Assembly: GCF_963677565.1 (NCBI RefSeq)
Contig: NZ_OY781981.1
Coordinates: 2,281,001 to 2,345,000, forward strand
Length of the DNA: 64,000 nt
Source: an uncultured Draconibacterium sp.
GTDB taxonomy: Bacteria > Bacteroidota > Bacteroidia > Bacteroidales > Prolixibacteraceae
Direction of reading: 5' to 3'
The notes under the pieces were generated by a model, which saw nothing but the letters and a program-made list of their open reading frames with translations, did not search any database and was not told the DNA's origin. The position numbers and the translations under genes were made by a program. Below, in pieces: positions 16,463 through 23,230 of the stretch; the first letter of the stretch is position 1; the number at the start of each line of letters is the position of its first letter.

Positions 16463-19339
16463 ATGTCTCAGGATAGATTTGTCACCCGCCACATTGGCCC
16501 ACGAGGTATAGAAATTGCCGAAATGCTTGAATTTGTTGGTGTTTCATCAATGGAGGAATTGCTCGAGCAAACCGTACCGGCCAATATCAGGTTAAAGCAG
16601 CCTTTAAAAATGAATGAAGGATTGTCGGAACGAAAGTATTTTCGGCGTATTCTTGATTTGGCATCAAAAAACAAAGTATTCAATACCTATATCGGTATGG
16701 GATATTACGATACCATTACTCCGGCAGTGGTTTTGCGTAATGTTCTTGAAAATCCGGTTTGGTACACTTCTTACACGCCATACCAGGCCGAAATATCGCA
16801 GGGACGTTTGGAAGCCTTGTTAAATTTCCAGACCATGGTTTGTGGATTAACCGGAATGGACATTGCAAATGCGTCATTACTTGATGAAGCTACGGCAGCT
16901 GCTGAGGCCATGGTAATGTTGGCAAATCTGCGTTCGCGCAAAATGGTTAAAGCAGGTGTAAATACTGTTTTGGTTGACGATAAAATGTGGCCGCAGTCCC
17001 ACGACGTTTTAAAAACACGTGCTTTACCGCTTGGCTTCGAACTAAAAATCTTGCCTAAAGACGAGTGGGTTTTCGACGACACGGTGTTTGGTGCGCTGGT
17101 ACAATATCCAAATTCTGATGGCGAGATCGTGGACTATTCAGCATTGGTTGAAAAAGCACACGAAAAAGAAATAAAGGTGGCAGTTGCTGCCGATTTAATG
17201 TCGTTGGCAATTCTTACTCCTCCGGGAGAGTGGGGCGCCGATATTGTTTTTGGTAACTCGCAACGCTTTGGAGTTCCGATGGGATATGGTGGACCGCATG
17301 CAGCATTCTTTACTGCAAAAGAAGCTTACAAGCGAAATATGCCGGGACGTATTATCGGAGTAACGAAAGATATGCACGGCAACCGCGCACTTCGAATGGC
17401 GTTACAAACCCGCGAACAACACATTAAACGCGAAAAAGCAACTTCAAATATTTGTACAGCACAGGCATTACTGGCGATAATGGCCGGTTTCTTTGGGGTT
17501 TATCATGGCCCGGATGGTATTATCGGAATTGCCGAACGCATCCATAATATTGCTGCATTTCTTGCTGTTGAAATTGAGAAACTTGGTTACACACAGATCA
17601 ATAAAAACTTTTTCGATACCATTCGTTTTGCGCTTCCAAAACATGTAATGCGCGAAGACATTGAGTGGTTGTCGCACGAGCTGGAAATGAACTTCCGCTA
17701 TTTCGAAAACGGTGATGTTGGAATCAGTATTGATGAGACCACCAACCCGCAGGATATTGGCTGGATAATTGAAGTGTTCGCCAAAGCGGCCAATAAAAAA
17801 TGGCAGGTTGCCGAAGAATATCCTGAAGGTTCTTCTATCAGTGATGACTTTAAGAGGAAATCTGAGTTTATGACTGAGGAGGTATTCAACAAGTACCGTT
17901 CAGAAACCGAAATGGTGCGATACATTAAACGTCTGGCGAAAAAGGATATTTCGTTAACACAATCAATGATCTCATTAGGATCGTGTACAATGAAACTGAA
18001 TGCAGCCACCGAAATGTTGCCTTTGAGTTGGATCGAATTTAATGGTTTGCATCCTTTTATTCCTAAAAACCAGGCACGTGGTTACCACGAAATGATGGAA
18101 GAACTGCGCCGCGATTTAGCTGAAATTACCGGAATGGCGGACGTTAGTTTACAACCTAACTCAGGTGCTGCAGGCGAATATGCCGGGTTAATGGTTATTC
18201 AGGAATACCATAAAAGTCGTGGTGAAGGACAACGCGATGTGGTGATTATTCCTGCTTCGGCACACGGAACCAATCCAGCAAGTGCAGTAATGGCCGGAAC
18301 AAAAGTGGTTGTGGTTAAGTGCGACGAAAAAGGTAACGTTGATATGGAAGATCTTCGTGCCAAAGCCGAATTGCACAAAGAAAATCTTTCGGCTTTTATG
18401 GTAACTTATCCATCTACTCATGGGGTTTTCGAGGCATCAATTATCGAGATGTGCGAAGTAATTCATGAAAATGGTGGACAGGTATACATGGACGGTGCCA
18501 ACATGAATGCGCAGGTTGGTTTAACTAATCCGAGAATGATCGGAGCCGATGTTTGCCACTTAAATTTGCATAAAACGTTTGCCATTCCTCATGGTGGTGG
18601 CGGACCGGGTGTTGGCCCGATTGGAGTTGCCAGTCATTTGGTAGAATTCCTGCCTTCGCACCCGATTATGAATAACGGACACGTGGGCATTACAGCTGTT
18701 TCAGCTGCACCCTGGGGGAGCGCATCAGTATTGCCAATTACTTATGGTTACATTAAAATGATGGGAGCAGAAGGACTGACGGAAGCTACAAAACTTGCCA
18801 TTCTGAATGCCAATTACATTGCCACTGCATTAAAAGATAATTACGGAATTTTATATACCGGCGAAAACGGACGCGTAGCACACGAATTAATTTTGGAGTG
18901 CCGTCACCTGAAAGCCTCAGCCGGAATTACCGAAGAAGACATTGCAAAACGATTGATGGATTATGGTTTCCATGCGCCAACACTGTCGTTCCCGGTTCAT
19001 GGTACATTGATGATTGAGCCAACAGAAAGCGAATCGAAAGATGAGCTGGATCGTTTTATCAGTGCTTTAAACTCCATTTTCGATGAGGTGAAAGAAGTGG
19101 AGAACGGTGCTGCTGATAAAGCAGATAACGTATTAAAAAATGCGCCGCACACCGCCCAAAGTGTTTGTGCCGACGAATGGCCGCACGCTTATGGCCGCGA
19201 GAAAGCTGCTTATCCGCTGGATTGGGTGCGCGAAAACAAATATTGGGTACCGGTTGGCCGTGTTGACAACGCATGGGGCGATCGTAACCTGATTTGTACC
19301 TGCGGCTCGCCCGAAGAGTATGAAGCTTTTGCTGACTAA
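16463..19339 (+). CDS. gcvP: Glycine dehydrogenase (decarboxylating), P-protein
   Basis: The P-protein of the glycine cleavage system: PLP-dependent decarboxylation of glycine, passing the aminomethyl group to lipoylated GcvH. At 958 residues it is the fused single-chain form rather than the split GcvPA/PB. Seen: RHIGPRG start, YTPYQAEISQGRLEALLNFQ, the C-terminal SCTMKLNAATEM and QPNSGAAGEYAG, and the PLP Lys704 in HLNLHKTFAIPHGGGGPG. The other glycine cleavage genes (gcvT, gcvH, lpd) are not nearby. It is followed by a strong terminator whose T-tract is the insertion point of an IS110-type element. Confidence 0.97.
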   Translation: MSQDRFVTRHIGPRGIEIAEMLEFVGVSSMEELLEQTVPANIRLKQPLKMNEGLSERKYFRRILDLASKNKVFNTYIGMGYYDTITPAVVLRNVLENPVWYTSYTPYQAEISQGRLEALLNFQTMVCGLTGMDIANASLLDEATAAAEAMVMLANLRSRKMVKAGVNTVLVDDKMWPQSHDVLKTRALPLGFELKILPKDEWVFDDTVFGALVQYPNSDGEIVDYSALVEKAHEKEIKVAVAADLMSLAILTPPGEWGADIVFGNSQRFGVPMGYGGPHAAFFTAKEAYKRNMPGRIIGVTKDMHGNRALRMALQTREQHIKREKATSNICTAQALLAIMAGFFGVYHGPDGIIGIAERIHNIAAFLAVEIEKLGYTQINKNFFDTIRFALPKHVMREDIEWLSHELEMNFRYFENGDVGISIDETTNPQDIGWIIEVFAKAANKKWQVAEEYPEGSSISDDFKRKSEFMTEEVFNKYRSETEMVRYIKRLAKKDISLTQSMISLGSCTMKLNAATEMLPLSWIEFNGLHPFIPKNQARGYHEMMEELRRDLAEITGMADVSLQPNSGAAGEYAGLMVIQEYHKSRGEGQRDVVIIPASAHGTNPASAVMAGTKVVVVKCDEKGNVDMEDLRAKAELHKENLSAFMVTYPSTHGVFEASIIEMCEVIHENGGQVYMDGANMNAQVGLTNPRMIGADVCHLNLHKTFAIPHGGGGPGVGPIGVASHLVEFLPSHPIMNNGHVGITAVSAAPWGSASVLPITYGYIKMMGAEGLTEATKLAILNANYIATALKDNYGILYTGENGRVAHELILECRHLKASAGITEEDIAKRLMDYGFHAPTLSFPVHGTLMIEPTESESKDELDRFISALNSIFDEVKEVENGAADKADNVLKNAPHTAQSVCADEWPHAYGREKAAYPLDWVRENKYWVPVGRVDNAWGDRNLICTCGSPEEYEAFAD

Positions 19340-19361
19340 AAAATATTTATATAAATGTGCG

Positions 19362-19392
19362 AAGCCGTCTGAATTTTCAGGCGGCTTTTTTT
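19362..19392 (+). terminator. Rho-independent terminator after gcvP (IS insertion point)
   Basis: An 11-bp stem with one G-U pair (19362-19372 with 19377-19387), a 4-base loop and seven Ts at 19386-19392. The T-tract forms part of the direct repeat bordering the IS element. Confidence 0.9.
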
Positions 19393-19402
19393 CTGAAAGT
19401 CA
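19387..19402. repeat. Direct repeat at IS junction, left copy
   Basis: TTTTTTCTGAAAGTCA, identical to 20845-20860. The copies are 1,458 bases apart and bracket the transposase gene. A CT dinucleotide lies at positions 7-8, as in the CT core of IS110-family recombination sites. Confidence 0.85.
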
Positions 19403-19536
19403 CTCCCCAAAATAAAGTTCGGTTATAAAAGAATTATAATTTTTTCTACGTGCTCACAATGGCAACAACTGTTGGTTCTTAGCGTCTGATGTCAGTTTTT
19501 TGTACGGGATTTAATCACCAAAAAAGCCACGACCTT
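19403..19536 (-). ncRNA. Possible bridge (seek) RNA region of the IS110 element
   Basis: IS110-family elements encode a structured RNA in a non-coding end that pairs with target and donor DNA; in IS1111-like members it lies downstream of the transposase gene. Here this is the longer non-coding end (134 bases). It contains potential pairings such as GCGTCT with AGACGC and a self-complementary CAACAGTTGTTG. I could not fold it or identify the guide loops, so the call rests on position and family knowledge. Confidence 0.35.
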
Positions 19537-20763
19537 TTAATTTTGATAGACGCTTTTTAAATCTGCTAATTGTCTTTCTAACCGTTGTATTCTTTTTAAT
19601 CTTCTTTGTTCTTCAATTGCCTTGTTCTGGCTACTTAATAAGTAAGGCGTTTTGTCCCTTAGAACAAAGTAAGCAGCCGTCAGGATCTTATGTCCTATTG
19701 CCATATTTGCTTTCTTACTTCCTCTACGTGCGGCAATTGTCTTATGTTTTGCAGCCATTAAACAATCTTTAGAATGTGATGCTGCCCATGCAGCTTCAAC
19801 CAGGGTTGTTTTCAGGTATTTGTTGCCATGTGTTATTTTTGAAGAATATTTTTTACCGGCACTTTCGTTATTTCCTGGACACACGCCTGCCCATGAGGCA
19901 AGATGTTTCGCTGACGGAAAGAATACCATGTCATTTCCAATTTCAGCAAGTATCCCAGCAGCTATTTGTACCGACACTCCTGGAATAGTAAGTAATAATT
20001 CAACATCATTTCTCATGGAGTTAAGATATTTGTCAATTCTTTTTTCAATGCAGTCAATTTGATTATTGATATGTTCCATTGATGCAAGAATCAGTTGAAG
20101 CATAAAAATATGATGTTCGGTAATCCTTCCGTATAAAGCCTTCTTTAGTTCGGCTTTTTTTCTGACCAAAGATCCTTTTGCCAGTTCTGATAATTTCCCC
20201 GGGTCTTTTTCTCCCGATGCGATTGCCAAAACAATTGCTGTTCCTGTTTTGCCAAAAACATCACTAACTACGCTGCCTAGCTTGATGTTGGCATCTTCAA
20301 GGATGTTCTGCAAACGGTTCTTTTCAGCAGTACGCTGATGTATCAGTTTTCTTCGGTGGCGGTGCAAAACCCGAAGTTCTCTTATGCCTTGACGTGGAAC
20401 AAAACTTCCTTTAAGCAAGCCACTCAACAGAAGTTTGGCAATCCATTCACTGTCCATTTTATCCGTTTTTTGCCCCGGAACATTTTTTACATGCCTGGCA
20501 TTGACCAGTAAAATCTCAAAATATTCTTCAAGTACATAGTAAACAGGTTTCCAATAAACTCCTGTGCTCTCCATCGCAATATGGCTTACTCCTTCATTCT
20601 GGAGAAAACCAATCAGCTTTTCAAGTTCTTCGGTAAATGTGCCAAAAGTTTCAGTTCGTTCAACAATATCTTTACCTTTGATGCTGGCGACTACTGTGTC
20701 CTTATGAACATCAAGGCCACAACCTCGCTCAATGATTCTTGGGAATTCTTCGACAGGATTCAT
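19537..20763 (-). CDS. IS110-family transposase (DEDD/RuvC-like plus Tnp20 domain)
   Basis: A 408-residue recombinase. The N-terminal RuvC-like DEDD domain shows Asp18 in GCGLDVHKDTVVAS, the Glu in AMESTGVYWKPVY and the paired Asps in KTDKMDSEWIAKLL. A coiled middle region (about 190-250) leads to the C-terminal Tnp20 domain with LLTIPGVSVQIAAGILAEIG, SAKHLASWAGVCPGNNESAGK and GNKYLKTTLVEAAWAAS, where the SAGK serine is the likely nucleophile. The frame is intact with no internal stop, so the element may still be active. It reads toward the gcvP terminator. Family assignment is very sure. Confidence 0.95.
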   Translation of the reverse strand: MNPVEEFPRIIERGCGLDVHKDTVVASIKGKDIVERTETFGTFTEELEKLIGFLQNEGVSHIAMESTGVYWKPVYYVLEEYFEILLVNARHVKNVPGQKTDKMDSEWIAKLLLSGLLKGSFVPRQGIRELRVLHRHRRKLIHQRTAEKNRLQNILEDANIKLGSVVSDVFGKTGTAIVLAIASGEKDPGKLSELAKGSLVRKKAELKKALYGRITEHHIFMLQLILASMEHINNQIDCIEKRIDKYLNSMRNDVELLLTIPGVSVQIAAGILAEIGNDMVFFPSAKHLASWAGVCPGNNESAGKKYSSKITHGNKYLKTTLVEAAWAASHSKDCLMAAKHKTIAARRGSKKANMAIGHKILTAAYFVLRDKTPYLLSSQNKAIEEQRRLKRIQRLERQLADLKSVYQN

Positions 20764-20844
20764 AGTAGAAAATTTTATTGGTACGTAGATACCGCAAGTT
20801 AATTCACTTTCATTCCTGTTGGTGATTCCCGGGAATCATGAATG

Positions 20845-20860
20845 TTTTTTCTGAAAGTCA
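20845..20860. repeat. Direct repeat at IS junction, right copy
   Basis: Identical 16-mer to 19387-19402. The bases that follow are also loosely similar at both sites (GTCA, then an A-rich tract ending AAAGTTC). Confidence 0.85.
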
Positions 20861-20902
20861 TTTTGGTAAAAAAAAAGTTCACCCAGAGTAGATTACTAAG
20901 TT

Positions 20903-20973
20903 TTCGCAAAGCACGCAAAACAGATGCTATACCTTTGCGAATTTTGCGCTTCTTCTTTTCTTTGCGTGAAACA
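20903..20973. repeat. CGCAAAG-type intergenic repeat with inverted repeat
   Basis: TTCGCAAAG (20903-20911) and CTTTGCGAA (20933-20941) form a perfect 9-bp inverted repeat with a 21-base loop; further degenerate copies (GCACGCAAAA, TTTGCGTGAA) follow. Sequences of this flavour recur between genes in many Bacteroidota genomes (recollection). Non-coding. Confidence 0.5.
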
Positions 20974-20984
20974 ATATTGATGTC

Positions 20985-21027
20985 CTTTCATCCCTGTTGG
21001 TGATTCCATAAATCATGAATGTTTTTT
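20985..21027. repeat. Probable solo end of a second IS110-like element
   Basis: This 43-base stretch matches 20807-20850, the transposase-proximal end of the intact element, with only about six differences. The match stops exactly at the T6 run that forms the IS border: inside copy continues CTGAAAG, this copy continues ATTGTTT. It therefore looks like a leftover IS terminus rather than chance similarity. Confidence 0.55.
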
Positions 21028-21258
21028 ATTGTTTGAGTCGAAGCAATCATTGTTTGAGTCGAAGCTGTTATTGTTTGAGTTGGAGTAATTATTGTTTGAA
21101 TTCAAATGCTCATTGTTTGAGTTAAAATGGTCAATGCTTTAGTCGAAGTGCCAATTGTTTGAGTTGAAGTAGTCAATGTTTAAGTTAAAGTGGTCATTGT
21201 TTAAGTTAAAGTGGTCATTGTTTGAGTTGAAGTTATTATTGTTTGAACTACAGCAGTC
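21028..21258. repeat. 21-bp tandem repeat array, 11 imperfect units
   Basis: Eleven contiguous 21-base units, consensus near ATTGTTTGAGTTGAAGTGGT followed by C. Units differ by 2-8 bases with no length change. The 21-base period would keep a reading frame, but every frame I checked has stops on both strands (for example in unit 6 on the minus strand), so it is not a present-day coding region. It begins at the exact base after the IS-like end at 21027 and ends 75 bases before ispE. Confidence 0.9.
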
Positions 21259-21298
21259 ATTTCTTACCATTAACCTCTATTTTCGCTTTCAATAGTAA

Positions 21299-21328
21299 TT
21301 GGCGGGAAGTTTGAAAATTATATTTTTG
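21299..21328 (+). promoter_or_regulatory. ispE promoter, TTG-N19-TATTTTTG
   Basis: TTG at 21299-21301 and a perfect TAnnTTTG at 21321-21328 with a 19-base spacer. The box ends only four bases before the ispE ATG, so the transcript may start at or almost at the start codon. Confidence 0.65.
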
Positions 21329-21332
21329 TTGC

Positions 21333-22136
21333 ATGATCACATTTCCCAATGCGAAAATAAATATCGGGCTCAATGTTGTGGAGAAACGACCGGATGGTTA
21401 TCACAATCTGGAAACTATTTTCTACCCGGTAAAATTATCGGACGCTTTGGAGGTGATCGAAGCTGAGGAAACTACTTTTTCTTCATCGGGAATTGAACTT
21501 GATGCTACAGCGAAGAATAACCTCGTTTATAAAGCCTATACTTTGCTTGCCAGGGATTTTGACCTTCCACCCGTTAAAATGCATTTACACAAAGTAATTC
21601 CGTTTGGCGCTGGCCTTGGGGGTGGTTCGGCTGATGCAGCTTTTGCCTTAAAAATGCTAAGCGATTATTTCAACCTGGATTTAGCAACAACTATACTGGA
21701 AGATTACGCTGCGGGAATTGGTGCCGATTGTCCGTTTTTCATTCAAAACAGACCAACATTTGCACACGGTATTGGTGATCAGTTTAAGCCCGTAAACCTC
21801 GATTTATCGGCTTACGAAATTGTAATTGTTAAACCACCGTTTTCTGTAAGCACGCCTCAGGCTTATCAAAATATTACTCCTGCAAAACCGGATTTCAACC
21901 TCCTGGAAATCGAAAAACTCCCCATCGAAGATTGGAAAGCATTAGTGAAAAACGACTTTGAAAAAAGTGTGTTCCCGCAGTTTCCCGAAATTGAAAATCT
22001 AAAGAACAATCTGTATGAAGCAGGCGCAGTCTACGCGTCGATGTCGGGAAGCGGCTCAGCAGTATTTGGTATTTTTCGCCATTCACCGATGAATTTGGAT
22101 AGATTCCTACCTGAAGGTATTTTTATTTACCGATAA
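21333..22136 (+). CDS. ispE: 4-diphosphocytidyl-2-C-methyl-D-erythritol kinase
   Basis: The ATP-dependent kinase of the MEP (non-mevalonate) isoprenoid pathway, a GHMP kinase. It begins with NAKINIGLNVVEKRPDGYHN, the family signature with the catalytic Lys, has the ATP-binding glycine loop PFGAGLGGGSADAAFAL (about 91-107), and the C-terminal SMSGSGSAVFGIF. The 267 residues are slightly short of the enteric enzyme but usual for Bacteroidota. It stands alone between the repeat array and the WMTN-repeat gene. The start fits family alignments exactly, which makes the very short distance to the promoter notable. Confidence 0.95.
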   Translation: MITFPNAKINIGLNVVEKRPDGYHNLETIFYPVKLSDALEVIEAEETTFSSSGIELDATAKNNLVYKAYTLLARDFDLPPVKMHLHKVIPFGAGLGGGSADAAFALKMLSDYFNLDLATTILEDYAAGIGADCPFFIQNRPTFAHGIGDQFKPVNLDLSAYEIVIVKPPFSVSTPQAYQNITPAKPDFNLLEIEKLPIEDWKALVKNDFEKSVFPQFPEIENLKNNLYEAGAVYASMSGSGSAVFGIFRHSPMNLDRFLPEGIFIYR

Positions 22137-22318
22137 CCCCGGACGTTTACCGACCTTAAGAACTCATTAACATTTTTTTTATTCTTTTTAACAAAACGAT
22201 ATGTAACCTTTGTACTCGTTGATAGTCTATTATACTGAAAACAAGAAAACAAAAAAGTCCTTAACGAAGGCAAATTTGAAAACAAACAATTAGTAAGAAA
22301 ACAGTTAAAACAGAAAAC

Positions 22319-22741
22319 ATGAAAACTAGATTTAATTTAAAAACCGTTGCACTTATAATAGCAGTAATATTTACAGTAGGAACCGCTAATGCAACAGAGA
22401 AAGTTACAAAGGCCTCAAGTCATGAAAACATTGTTGAAACAACATTAAACATTGAAAACTGGATGACCAACGAAGCAATCTGGAGTACATCAGATGCTTA
22501 CAATTTTGTTGAAGCACAGGAAGAAATGCTTAACCTTGAAAGCTGGATGACAAACAGCGATGTATGGGCGACTTCAGCAGATTGGGCAGCTCAAACAGAA
22601 GAAGCTAACCTTGAGTTGGAAGACTGGATGACAAACGAAACTGCCTGGGAAGTTGCTCCGGCTACAACAGTATTAACAGAAACTGAAGGAAATTTAAGCC
22701 TTGAAGACTGGATGATTAACGAACGAGTTTGGAATATGTAG
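22319..22741 (+). CDS. Small exported protein with four WMTN repeats (unknown function)
   Basis: A 140-residue protein with a signal peptide (cleavage probably after Ala25, TANA). The mature part is acidic and built of four repeats of about 28 residues, each with a core of the form L-x-hydrophobic-E-x-W-M-T-N-x-x-x-W. The tryptophans fall at 48/55, 76/83, 103/110 and 131/138, with spacing 28, 27 and 28. The last repeat has WMIN and ends two residues after its second Trp. There are no Cys and no lipobox. I do not recognise a named family. It is monocistronic, with a 182-base gap upstream and its own terminator. Codon use looks like its neighbours, and the regular repeats support it being real. 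Confidence 0.85.
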   Translation: MKTRFNLKTVALIIAVIFTVGTANATEKVTKASSHENIVETTLNIENWMTNEAIWSTSDAYNFVEAQEEMLNLESWMTNSDVWATSADWAAQTEEANLELEDWMTNETAWEVAPATTVLTETEGNLSLEDWMINERVWNM

Positions 22742-22780
22742 ATAAATAGAAAACGCGATTAGTTTTATTTGGATTTTTGA

Positions 22781-22812
22781 GAGTTGTCACTTAGTTGGGG
22801 CAACTCTTTTTT
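22781..22812 (+). terminator. Terminator after the WMTN-repeat gene
   Basis: GAGTTGTC pairs with GGCAACTC (8 bp with one G-U), followed by a T-run, 40 bases after the stop. Confidence 0.7.
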
Positions 22813-22832
22813 GGTTTTAAAATGACATAAAA

Positions 22833-22859
22833 AAACCGCACAATACAATTGTGCGGTTT
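22833..22859 (-). terminator. Terminator after the biotin-carrier gene
   Basis: A perfect 12-bp stem with a 3-base loop (22833-22844 with 22848-22859). On the minus strand it is followed by a run of Ts, 25 bases after the stop at 22884. The two oppositely directed terminators lie back to back. Confidence 0.88.
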
Positions 22860-22883
22860 CAATATTTCGATACTCATTACGAG

Positions 22884-23210
22884 TTACTTTGTCGGTTTAA
22901 TCACGATCATTAAATGACGGTTAGGAATAACCTCACCTTTTTTTACGTGAATTTTTACGATCTCCCCATCAAAAGGCATTCGTACCTGGTTCTCCATTTT
23001 CATCGCTTCAAGCAACAAAAGTGTTTCCCCTTCTTTCACCTTTTGTTTTGTTTTTACAAAAAGATCGATGATGGTTCCCGGAATGAAGGAATAAAGTTCA
23101 TTCGGATCCGGAGATACATAGTTAACCCTGTTTTCAAATTTTTTGGTATACGTTGTTTTGTAAACCGCTCCTTGAACAACAAGATTTTTAAGCTCTTTTT
23201 CTTCTGCCAT
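22884..23210 (-). CDS. Biotin/lipoyl-attachment carrier protein of an acyl-CoA carboxylase/decarboxylase
   Basis: A 108-residue biotin carboxyl carrier protein. The biotin-accepting Lys is in EAMKMEN (about 69-75) inside a standard barrel-sandwich domain; FIPGTIIDLFVKTKQKVKEG precedes it and GEIVKIHVKKGEVI follows. The first 35 residues form a short extension. It lies 20 bases after the carboxyltransferase gene on the same strand, so the two make one complex that moves a carboxyl group to or from an acyl-CoA. No biotin carboxylase gene is adjacent. Confidence 0.93.
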   Translation of the reverse strand: MAEEKELKNLVVQGAVYKTTYTKKFENRVNYVSPDPNELYSFIPGTIIDLFVKTKQKVKEGETLLLLEAMKMENQVRMPFDGEIVKIHVKKGEVIPNRHLMIVIKPTK

Positions 23211-23230
23211 AATGCAATTCTTTAAGTAGT

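Larger units (their letters stand above)
19393..20850 (-). mobile_element. IS110-family insertion sequence, about 1.46 kb
   Basis: Boundaries set by the 16-bp direct repeat (19387-19402 and 20845-20860); the exact crossover inside the repeat cannot be fixed. The size is normal for IS110 elements. It holds one transposase gene on the minus strand, with about 144 non-coding bases downstream of the gene and about 87 upstream. No long terminal inverted repeats were found, as expected for the family. Removing the element restores an uninterrupted terminator T-tract running into CTGAAAGTCATTTTGG. The larger downstream non-coding end is more like the IS1111 subgroup than classic IS110. Confidence 0.85.

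Noticed and set aside
21028..21258. CRISPR array
   Set aside because: Units of 21 bases are contiguous with no unique spacers and no cas genes nearby; this is a plain tandem repeat.
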